DNA of 21,692 bases from an uncultured Lentisphaeria bacterium (GTDB lineage: Bacteria > Verrucomicrobiota > Lentisphaeria > Victivallales > Victivallaceae). Position numbers and translations under genes: made by a program. Under the pieces are notes generated by a model. That model did not search any database. It had not been told where the DNA came from and saw nothing but the letters and a program-made list of their open reading frames with translations. This document shows positions 15,284 through 21,692 of the stretch, piece after piece (within the stretch, counting starts at the first letter, position 1; each line of letters begins with the position of its first letter). Location: contig CALABZ010000004.1 in NCBI GenBank assembly GCA_937888615.1, forward strand, positions 1 to 21,692, in the 5' to 3' direction.

Positions 15284-16125
15284 TTGAGCATCTCCGCCGC
15301 ACCGTTCTGAATGTATTCGGTGAATTTCTGCGGTTCACGCACCAATGTCCAGACGGCATCGAACTTTTCAAACTTGCCGTTTTTCTGCATCACCACACTG
15401 CGCGTGGTAAGGCCAAAATCTTTGACGAAATGTTCGTTGACCGGTTCTTCCACATTCACCGACTTGAAAATTACGTTTCCATCGGCGAGTTCTTTGGCGT
15501 ATTTGGCCTCAATCGCCTGCTTCGTCAACTCTTCAATCTTGTTGCAGGTGAAACAGCGCTGATTGCCGTGGAAGTAGTAAACCACCATTGCATTGGCATT
15601 TTGCGGCGCTCCGGAAGATACCTGTTCCGTTCCAGGCGTCGCGGAAACTGCTGCGTCACTGCCTTTGATTTGCTTCAAAACCATGAAGCCAATGCTGGTG
15701 ACAACAAAGACCAGAAGAACAATCGTCATCACCTTTTTTCCACCACCACCACTTCCACTGCAACAGGATGTCGCGGCTTCTTCGCCAGAACAACCGCAGG
15801 ATGACGTCGGAGCCGGAGCGGAACAACAACAAGATTCCGCCGGCTTTTCAGCCTTGGCGGGAGCTTCACAAGCGCCGCCGCAATCACAAGCCGGAACGGT
15901 CAGGAATTTTGCAACTTCATCCACACTCAGCACCTTGCCGACGTTGACGACCTTGCCGTCAACAACCAGTGCCGGGGTCATCATGACACCGAATTCGGTG
16001 ATTTTGTTGATGTCCTCGACTTTCTCAATATCACACGGAATGTTGTGTTGCTCCGCCGCCTGTTTCACATTGGCCGCAAGTTTTTTGCACTTGTCGCAAC
16101 CGGAACCTAAGATTTGTACTTTCAT
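15280..16125 (-). CDS. Thioredoxin-like/ArsF-type fusion protein with Cys-rich linker
   Basis: A 281-aa composite. Residues 1-78 form a small thioredoxin-fold redox domain with Cys10-x-x-Cys13 (GSGCDKCKKL) and cis-Pro51 (MTPALVVDG). Residues 80-128 are a linker with about twelve Cys (CDCGGAC, SCCCS, SCGCS, SCC). A single membrane helix spans about 132-150. Residues 179-281 match the ArsF family (YYFHGNQRCFTCNKIEEL, Cys191/Cys194), annotated as a nitrophenyl-arsenical reductase subunit. The topology would place the first domain inside and the ArsF domain outside, or the reverse. AGGAG precedes ATG 16125. In an arsEFG-like arrangement the first two genes appear fused here, with arsG directly behind. 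Confidence 0.85.
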   Translation of the reverse strand: MKVQILGSGCDKCKKLAANVKQAAEQHNIPCDIEKVEDINKITEFGVMMTPALVVDGKVVNVGKVLSVDEVAKFLTVPACDCGGACEAPAKAEKPAESCCCSAPAPTSSCGCSGEEAATSCCSGSGGGGKKVMTIVLLVFVVTSIGFMVLKQIKGSDAAVSATPGTEQVSSGAPQNANAMVVYYFHGNQRCFTCNKIEELTKQAIEAKYAKELADGNVIFKSVNVEEPVNEHFVKDFGLTTRSVVMQKNGKFEKFDAVWTLVREPQKFTEYIQNGAAEMLK

Positions 16126-16146
16126 AACATTTACTCCTGTTTGGGG

Positions 16147-17049
16147 TTAAACTAAAAACCAGTCAAATAGATACCCGCCGATCACTGCCGTCAGGAAAAT
16201 CAGCGTCACAATCGCCGCGACAATTCGCGCTTTGAAGATGCTTAACAGCATCGACATTTCCGGAATCGCCATGCCCGCACCGCCGATGATCAACGCGATC
16301 ACCGCACCCAGACTCATGCCTTTCTGCGCCAATGCCAACCCGATCGGAATTGCACTTTCAGCACGGATATACAAGGGCACGCCGACCAATGCGGCAATCG
16401 GAATGGCGAAGATATTGTCCGGACCGGCCAATGATATAATCCACTCCTGCGGAATGTATCCATAAATCGTCGCACCGATAGCCGTACCGATGATCAGGTA
16501 AATCAGAACGCCCTGCAAGTCGCCATAACCGTCTAAGAACGCTTTTTTGAGCTTGCCTTTGAAGGTCGGAATCACAACTTCCGCTTCCGGTTCTCCGCCG
16601 CAGCAGGAGGCTTTCGCTTCGACAAACTTGCGGACATAGCGCTCCGCGTGAAAAACGCTCATCAGCCAGCCGCCGAGCAACGCGGCAATGAAGCAGACGC
16701 CGAAGTAGATCAGACATGCTTTCCATCCCATCAGCGTCCAGACCATACCGATGATGATCGGATTGAGCAACGGAGAGACCAGCACAAAGGTCAGAATCGG
16801 GCCGATTGCGACTCCGGCATTCAACAATCCCAAGGTCAGCGGAATCGTCGAACAAGCGCAAAACGGCGTGATGCTGCCCAGCACCCCCGCCATGAAATAG
16901 CCGCCGCGTCCGGAGAGATATTTACTGAATTTCTCCTTGGGGATGTATTGTAAAATCAGTGAAATAATGGTGCTGATTGAGAGAAACAGCACCACCAGTT
17001 CCAGAAAAATGAACCCGAAATAATCGAGCGTATCCAATAATGTGTTCAT
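16147..17049 (-). CDS. ArsP/DUF318-type permease (300 aa)
   Basis: A 300-aa inner-membrane permease with eight to ten predicted helices. The hallmark TPFCACSTIPL (Cys64, Cys66), followed by GPILTFVLVSPLLNPI, is shared with the DUF318/YraQ group that includes the organoarsenical exporter ArsP. A second thiol pair, Cys148-Cys149, is in the central loop (ASCCGGEPE). Its start codon abuts the stop of the 431-aa permease with GGGAG upstream. Likely role: export of arsenite or methylated/aromatic arsenicals. Substrate is not deducible. Confidence 0.8.
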   Translation of the reverse strand: MNTLLDTLDYFGFIFLELVVLFLSISTIISLILQYIPKEKFSKYLSGRGGYFMAGVLGSITPFCACSTIPLTLGLLNAGVAIGPILTFVLVSPLLNPIIIGMVWTLMGWKACLIYFGVCFIAALLGGWLMSVFHAERYVRKFVEAKASCCGGEPEAEVVIPTFKGKLKKAFLDGYGDLQGVLIYLIIGTAIGATIYGYIPQEWIISLAGPDNIFAIPIAALVGVPLYIRAESAIPIGLALAQKGMSLGAVIALIIGGAGMAIPEMSMLLSIFKARIVAAIVTLIFLTAVIGGYLFDWFLV

Positions 17050-18345
17050 TTATAAACTCCCGTAAATAAATCCAAGTATGGTAGAAAATACGACGACCAG
17101 CGACACGAAAACCACCGTTTTTTTCGTTCCCATCACGCCGTTGATGACCAGCATGTTCGGTAACGATAACGCCGGACCAGCCAGCAACAGCGCCAATGCC
17201 GGACCTTTGCCCATGCCCGAACCGATCAAACCTTCCAGAATCGGAACTTCGGTCAAAGTGGCAAAATACATGAACGCTCCGGCAAATGAGGCGAAAAAGT
17301 TGGACAAGAGTGAATTACCACCCACTGATTTTTCCACATATTCACTCGGAATCAGCCCTTCATAACCGACCCGCCCCAACAACAATCCGGCAATCAACAC
17401 GCCGAAAAGCAGTAACGGCATGATCTTTTTGGCGAAGTTCCAACTGGTTTCAAACCAACTTTTGAGTTCGCCGTCCTTTTCCGTACTGGTGAAGATACCG
17501 ATACCCAGAAAACCGGCGGTAAACGCCAACAACGGATTGGCGGGAAAGAGAATTGCCAATGCCACCACCGGAACGGCAATGGTCAGAAGTTTCCACAATT
17601 TCAAGCCGTAATATTTCACCAGCATAAAGCCAAGTACCAGTGCCGATGCGGAAGTCAAATACCATTTGATGCTCCAAATCGCCGTCCACAGCGCACCGGA
17701 ATCCTCTGATTTCCCGAAATTGGCGAAGACCAGAATCGCCACCATGCTGCCGATATACACCACATTCTGCCAAAGGGGGCGACCGGCTTCCATCTCCGGC
17801 TCATTGGCGGCCAATCGCGCTTTTTCCGCCTCTTCTTTTCGGAAAATCAGGTGCATACATAACCCGATGATGACCGAAAGTCCAATCGCGCCTACCGCAC
17901 GGGCAACCCCAAGTTCAACTCCCAGTACGCGCGCGGTCAACACAATCGCCATGATGTTGATCGCCGGACCCGAATAAAGAAACGCCGATGCGGGTCCAAG
18001 TCCGGCACCCATCTTGTAAATTCCGGCAAATAAGGGCAGAATCGTACAGGAGCATACCGCCAGAATCGAACCGGAAACGGAGGCGACCAGATAAGCAATC
18101 CACTTTTTTGCCTTCGGGCCAAGATATTTCATCACCGCGCCCTGGCTGACGAACACGCCAATCGCGCCCGCAATGAAAAACGCCGGAATCAAGCACAACA
18201 GCACATGCTCTTGCGCATACCATTTGACCAACTCCAGCGATTCCAGCACGGCGTTATTGAACCGTGCCGTCCCGACCGGCAGATAATAGCAGATTAAAAA
18301 AATACCGACCAGCCCGGTCAGCCACTTCCATTGTGATCGCCACAT
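17050..18345 (-). CDS. ArsP/DUF318-type permease (431 aa)
   Basis: A 431-aa inner-membrane permease with about ten helices, first structural gene of the operon. LAVCSCTILPL (Cys98, Cys100) and the nearby SGPAINIMAIVL form the family motif. A related half-motif (TEVPILEGLIGSGMGKGPAL) follows in the second half, suggesting an internal duplication. AGGAGG nine bases before ATG 18345 sets the start. The next gene begins directly after its stop, so the two permeases probably act together or cover different arsenicals. Alternative: transport of another soft metal. Confidence 0.8.
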   Translation of the reverse strand: MWRSQWKWLTGLVGIFLICYYLPVGTARFNNAVLESLELVKWYAQEHVLLCLIPAFFIAGAIGVFVSQGAVMKYLGPKAKKWIAYLVASVSGSILAVCSCTILPLFAGIYKMGAGLGPASAFLYSGPAINIMAIVLTARVLGVELGVARAVGAIGLSVIIGLCMHLIFRKEEAEKARLAANEPEMEAGRPLWQNVVYIGSMVAILVFANFGKSEDSGALWTAIWSIKWYLTSASALVLGFMLVKYYGLKLWKLLTIAVPVVALAILFPANPLLAFTAGFLGIGIFTSTEKDGELKSWFETSWNFAKKIMPLLLFGVLIAGLLLGRVGYEGLIPSEYVEKSVGGNSLLSNFFASFAGAFMYFATLTEVPILEGLIGSGMGKGPALALLLAGPALSLPNMLVINGVMGTKKTVVFVSLVVVFSTILGFIYGSL

Positions 18346-18399
18346 GTCCTATATCCTCCTATATTTTGCAAAATGCCAAAACGATTTTATAAAAAAAGA

Positions 18400-18684
18400 T
18401 CAACACTTCCGCAAACAGGCGATAAAATCAATGATGCAAATGCAACAGAGCTTATAAAAAACCTGTTTGCCACGTTTGTCATCAATGATCACCCCGGCAT
18501 TTTTCAAGACCGCCAGATGCTGGCTGATCGTCGAAAAATCCGCGCCGACTGCTTCAACGAACTCACATACACAATGCTCTTCGCCGTCAGCAAGTTGCTC
18601 GACAATCCAAAGCCGCGTGGGGTGTCCCAACGCCTTAAAGATATCGGCCTCATGTTTTCCGTGATTTTTTTCAAACTTAAGCAT
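18400..18684 (-). CDS. arsR: Arsenical-resistance repressor ArsR
   Basis: A 94-aa ArsR/SmtB winged-helix repressor that releases DNA on binding As(III). The HTH is clear (ALGHPTRLWIVEQL, then DFSTISQHLAVLKNAG). The usual C-V-C metal motif is present in EEHCVCEFVEAV, and the C-terminus carries more thiols (YKLCCICIIDFIACLRKC), so the inducer site may use both, as in ArsR types with C-terminal cysteines. I chose ATG 18684 behind AAAGGA; an upstream extension runs through the promoter. It heads the operon, 54 bases before the first permease gene. Confidence 0.93.
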   Translation of the reverse strand: MLKFEKNHGKHEADIFKALGHPTRLWIVEQLADGEEHCVCEFVEAVGADFSTISQHLAVLKNAGVIIDDKRGKQVFYKLCCICIIDFIACLRKC

Positions 18685-18697
18685 AATGATGTCCTTT

Positions 18698-18735
18698 GTT
18701 ATTTTGCAATATAACATAATGTTCAAAAAATTCAA
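18698..18735 (-). promoter_or_regulatory. ars operon promoter with ArsR operator palindrome
   Basis: On the minus strand a TTGAAT -35 box (18730-18735) and TATATT -10 box (18708-18713) are 16 bases apart. The palindrome GTTATTTTGCAATATAAC (18698-18715) has 8 of 9 matching positions per arm and covers the -10 box, where a repressor would block RNA polymerase. It lies 14 bases before the arsR start. Confidence 0.65.
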
Positions 18736-18766
18736 GCAGCATCAGAAAAAAAATGATGATATGCTG

Positions 18767-18809
18767 ACGGTATATTGGACAGTCTTATTGAGACAGACCA
18801 ATATACCGT
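18767..18809. terminator. 12-bp perfect hairpin at the IS3/ars boundary
   Basis: ACGGTATATTGG (18767-18778) pairs perfectly with CCAATATACCGT (18798-18809), and the loop itself holds GTCT/AGAC. On the + strand it is followed by TTCCTTTTTTT, fitting a rho-independent terminator. On the - strand a T8 run lies about 14 bases beyond. Since the IS3 transposase reads toward arsR, it may insulate the operon. Confidence 0.6.
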
Positions 18810-18851
18810 TTCCTTTTTTTAGGATTTCCCGCTCAAAAACATTGGGCAAAG

Positions 18852-20028
18852 TTACTCTTCTGGATTGAGACAGAAGTTCATTTGACTTGTGGCGGCGAAG
18901 TCTGTCTCTACCTCAACGGGAGTCTGTTGGTCGAGTTTTTGATGCACTCGGCGCAAATTGTAGTAAGCAACGTATTCCGCGACATCAGTCTCCAACTGTT
19001 TTCTTGTTTCATAGAGGTTATGAGACAGTTCTTCGCGTTTCATGCAAGCGAAGAAAGATTCCGCAACGGCATTATCCAGCGGAGTTCCCGGATTGGAGAA
19101 CGACTGAGTAACTTTTAGTGTTCGCAGATGTTTCCGGAAATGAAAATCGGTATATTGAAGTCCCTGAACGCTATGAAACGTCAACCCCGTAGGGCGATGT
19201 CGCCTCTCAAATGCCGAATTAAAAGTTGTCTGCACTAATTCCGTGTCTATTCTTTCCGAAATAGTATGAGCAAGGACTCGACGCGAAAAAAGGTCAATTA
19301 CGATACAGATGTAGTGAAAGGTGTTTTTCACGCGAACATACGTAATGTCGCTCACCCAAACTAAATTTGGCGCCGGCTGTTTGAATTCCTGTTGCAATCG
19401 GTTTCGGTAATACTTGTATTTGCGTGCTGTCGTTGTCCAATAACGTAAACGGCTCTGTTTGCAAATCAAATTCATTTCGGCCATCAGTCGACTGATTCGG
19501 CGCATGCTGATTACCATACCTTCTCGTTTAGATCGGAAGAGCACACGTCTGAACTCCAGTCACCGTATCGAATCGTTCCTTGCTTTGCGCAAAAAGACTC
19601 TTAATTTGAGGAGCGAAGAATTCATCATCAAGTTCGATTTGCGTTTTTTCAGGACTGCGGTTCTGGTGATGATAAAAGCTGGACCTGCGAACATCAAGGA
19701 CTCTGCACAACGCATGAATATGAAACTGATTTTTTAAGCGATCAATTTCGGCGTATTTTTCCTGTATAGATGCTGAACGAGAACAGCGGCAGTTGTAAAA
19801 GATCAAACTATCGGCGCGAAGCCGCTTTAATTCTACTTGCATCAAATGAAACTCTCGTGGAGACATGTGCGTCACAGCTTCCACTTCGCGCTCTGTTCGC
19901 GAATTTATCCAACAATAAACGGAACTTTTTGCAACACCATATTTCCGGCTTAACTCGGCAGGAGCAGAACCATCCGTATATTCTTTGACAATTCGTTGAA
20001 TTACATCTTCAGCAACAATTTTCATCAT
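18852..20028 (-). pseudogene. IS3-family transposase, interrupted by adapter sequence
   Basis: The 5' part (20028-19564) encodes an HTH (AELSRKYGVAKSSVYCWINS), a leucine-rich region and the OrfB start (CRVLDVRRSSFYHH) in one frame, so OrfA and OrfB seem fused. It ends at KERFDT, where adapter begins. The 3' part resumes at 19529 with KREGMVISMRRISRLM and contains the rve domain: Asp in VWVSDITYV, then FHSVQGLQYT where family members have H-S-D, and Glu in DNAVAESFF. About seven residues (21 bases) are missing at the adapter, judged from the usual F-x12-G spacing. The real product would be about 387 aa. Loss of the second catalytic Asp (GTT codon, 19167-19169) makes this copy probably inactive even if the assembly is repaired. 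Confidence 0.88.
19530..19563 (+). other. Illumina TruSeq adapter sequence (assembly artefact)
   Basis: The 34 bases starting AGATCGGAAGAGCACACGTC and ending CCAGTCAC match the standard Illumina TruSeq read-adapter exactly. Its reverse translation gives the well-known artefact peptide GVQTCALPI at the end of the transposase frame. This is not biological sequence and marks a false or unverified join. Confidence 0.97.
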
Positions 20029-20115
20029 CAGCCTTTCCAATTCTTTATTTTGGGAGTAAAACAACAGAATATCACAGAAAGTAACCCAAAGTCAAACAAA
20101 ACTGTACTTTAAAAT

Positions 20116-20144
20116 TTGTTTTTCTCTTTTTCTGATATTATATT
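20116..20144 (+). promoter_or_regulatory. Sigma70-type promoter of the HTH-OLD operon
   Basis: TTGTTT (20116-20121), 17-base spacer, TATATT (20139-20144). The two genes that follow start 46 bases downstream. The -35 box is just outside the IS3 end. Confidence 0.55.
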
Positions 20145-20189
20145 GATGACGATGAGGGATAATTCCAACTTTCTGACGTAGGAGATAAA

Positions 20190-20366
20190 ATGGAAGACCG
20201 TTGGCTGTCGATGAAAGAAATATCTGAATACCTTGGCGTGCGTCGTGAAACAATCCTAAAATGGATTGCCAATCGAGGGTTGCCAGGGCATCAGATTGGC
20301 AAACTCTGGAAATTCAAAATCTCCGAAGTCGATGCGTGGGTAAAATCAGGGAAAACGGGGGAATAA
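20190..20366 (+). CDS. Excisionase-like helix-turn-helix protein (58 aa)
   Basis: A 58-residue DNA-binding domain of the excisionase/MerR-like HTH_17 type: WLSMKEISEYLGVRRETILK followed by WIANRGLPGHQIGKLWKFKI and SEVDAWV, with the typical wing tryptophans. GGAG five bases ahead supports ATG 20190. Its stop is followed one base later by the OLD nuclease start, so the two are co-transcribed and probably coupled. It likely regulates the locus. An excisionase of a mobile element is the alternative. Confidence 0.85.
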   Translation: MEDRWLSMKEISEYLGVRRETILKWIANRGLPGHQIGKLWKFKISEVDAWVKSGKTGE

Positions 20367-20367
20367 A

Positions 20368-21692
20368 ATGGCTCGGATATTTGATTTAAATATAAAAAAT
20401 TATCGCAGATTCGAAAATTTTTCTTACTGTTTTCATGGCAAGAATGTTATTTGTTTAGCAGGCAGAGGCGACTCAGGCAAATCCACCATCTTGGATGCCA
20501 TTGCCGCAGTTCTATCACCAGCATGGAATTTGTCTTTTTATGACAACGATTTCCATGACTTAAATACAGAGATTCCTATCGAAATAACTGCCACCTTGAT
20601 TGATATTCCTGATTCATGGAAGGTCGAAGACAAGTTCGGTTTATTCTACAAAGGATATGATCCTGCTCAAAATGTCATCGTTGAACATTACGATGGCGAG
20701 TTATTACCAGCAATTAAAGTTTGTCTTTCCATTGATAAGACGTTGGAACCTAGCTGGGAAATTGTAAACGATATATCTGGAGAGCGAAAAGCGATTTCTG
20801 CTGGAGAGCGTGCAAAGTTGAATGTTTTTTGTATTTCCGATTACATGGACCGCCACTTCAGCTTATCAACGGGTTCACCATTGTATTCTTTGTTGCGACA
20901 AGAAGACGGCAGTATTGACTCGCAAATACTTGTTAATGCCGTCCGTGAAATTAAAGAACGATTAGACAGGGACGATGCATTTCCCGACTTGAAACCGATA
21001 TTAGAAAAAATATCTGCCCATGCGGCAAAGTTAGGTCTATGTCTCGATAATTTAATTCCGACACTTGATTCGCGAGATCTTTCCATAAAAGAGGGAAAAA
21101 TTTGCATCCATAATTCTCAGAAAATTCCTTTGCGTTTAAATGGAAAAGGATCGAAACGCATAGCCTCGATAGCAATTCAATTGGCCACAACTGATAAAAA
21201 GGGTATCGTTCTTGTTGATGAAATCGAACAGGGACTCGAGCCTGATCGTGCGAAATGTCTGATAACATCACTGAAAAAAGAGATGAATGACGGACAAATT
21301 TTCTTTTCAACTCATTCAAGCGAAGTCATTCGTGAATTGAAATGTTCAGATATTCTCCGTCTTAATGACAACAATGAACTGCAAATAATGTCGAATGATC
21401 TCCAGGGTCTAATACGCGCGTGTCCGGAAATGATGTTTTCGAAAGGAGTGATATTGTGTGAAGGAGCAACAGAAGTGGGTTTCTGCCGAGCATTAAATTC
21501 CTATCGAATAGCAAATGGCAAGCCTCCTCTGTCTTATTCTGGCGTTGTAATAATTGATGGAACCGGTGATGCTCAAGTGAAATACGCTCGTGGTATTAGG
21601 AGTCTTGGCATTCCGTTGCTTTGGTTTTGTGATTCGGATAAAGCAACAGTCAATCAGAGTAAAGATGATATTAGACAAATGGGTGCCCATAT
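20368..21692 (+). CDS. OLD-family ATP-dependent nuclease (ATPase + TOPRIM), 3' end outside window
   Basis: The first 441 residues are visible with no stop. The ABC-type ATPase domain has Walker A G32-T40 (GRGDSGKST), a degenerate signature LNGKGSKR (257-264), Walker B LVDEIEQGLEP with Asp284-Glu285 and the His switch FSTHSS (His316). A TOPRIM nuclease domain follows: Glu365 in ILCEGATEVGF, Asp397 in VIIDGTGD and Asp422-x-Asp424 in LWFCDSD, giving the metal-binding acidic set. This order is that of OLD nucleases, including GajA of the Gabija anti-phage system and related defence effectors. A helicase partner (GajB) would be expected beyond 21692 if it is Gabija. Without the next gene, the system type is open. 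Confidence 0.88.
   Translation, partial: MARIFDLNIKNYRRFENFSYCFHGKNVICLAGRGDSGKSTILDAIAAVLSPAWNLSFYDNDFHDLNTEIPIEITATLIDIPDSWKVEDKFGLFYKGYDPAQNVIVEHYDGELLPAIKVCLSIDKTLEPSWEIVNDISGERKAISAGERAKLNVFCISDYMDRHFSLSTGSPLYSLLRQEDGSIDSQILVNAVREIKERLDRDDAFPDLKPILEKISAHAAKLGLCLDNLIPTLDSRDLSIKEGKICIHNSQKIPLRLNGKGSKRIASIAIQLATTDKKGIVLVDEIEQGLEPDRAKCLITSLKKEMNDGQIFFSTHSSEVIRELKCSDILRLNDNNELQIMSNDLQGLIRACPEMMFSKGVILCEGATEVGFCRALNSYRIANGKPPLSYSGVVIIDGTGDAQVKYARGIRSLGIPLLWFCDSDKATVNQSKDDIRQMGAH

Larger units (their letters stand above)
18776..20108 (-). mobile_element. IS3-family insertion sequence, defective and misassembled
   Basis: An IS3-type transposase gene lies between candidate inverted ends. TGGACAGTCTTATTGAGAC at 18776-18794 resembles AGTACAGTTTTGTTTGAC read from 20108 on the minus strand. 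I could not find a clean 3-4 bp target duplication, so the ends are tentative. The element contains the adapter artefact (19530-19563). Confidence 0.6.

Overview
The window looks like a contig from an uncultured, probably anaerobic, Gram-negative bacterium. The evidence is an exported SurA-like chaperone, ferredoxins and many Cys-rich proteins, with GC content varying strongly between blocks. A PVC-group (Lentisphaerota-like) origin is only a guess. I see no rRNA, tRNA or CRISPR array. One stretch (19530-19563) is an Illumina TruSeq adapter left in the assembly, so the sequence to its right may not be truly linked to the sequence on its left.

Region 1 (1-7718, + strand) is a wrecked DNA-damage operon. 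Two small coupled ORFs precede a Y-family (UmuC/DinB-type) DNA polymerase gene that has been hit twice. A 3.5-kb RIT element (three tyrosine recombinase genes, perfect 36-bp inverted repeats) sits after codon 10. A 1.45-kb IS with a 9-bp target duplication sits near codon 195. The three pieces (322-350, 3859-4409, 5868-6775) rejoin in frame into a protein of about 495 aa. An intact yolD-like gene overlaps the polymerase stop, and a cysteine hydrolase gene follows.

Region 2 (7719-8990) is poor in genes. It holds a rho-independent terminator and a broken HTH regulator gene with a frameshift and an in-frame stop.

Region 3 (8991-18735, - strand) is a compact arsenic-resistance operon of 14 genes. 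In order of transcription it reads arsR, two CxC permeases, a thioredoxin-ArsF fusion, arsG, arsC, a 60-aa membrane peptide, a DUF6485-like Cys-rich protein, acr3, arsD, arsA, a SurA-like exported protein, a ferredoxin and an AhpD-like protein. Most genes overlap or nearly touch. The set combines arsenate reduction (ArsC), arsenite capture and ATP-driven efflux (ArsD/ArsA/Acr3) and a candidate organoarsenical branch (ArsF/ArsG and the two permeases). It ends with an unusual redox and periplasmic tail. ArsR probably represses it from an 18-bp palindrome over the -10 box.

Region 4 (about 18767-20108, - strand) is an IS3-family element. Its transposase is interrupted by the adapter and also lacks the second catalytic Asp.

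Region 5 (20116-21692, + strand) has a good promoter, a 58-aa excisionase-like HTH protein and the first 441 residues of an OLD-family ATPase/TOPRIM nuclease that runs off the window, a possible anti-phage defence locus.
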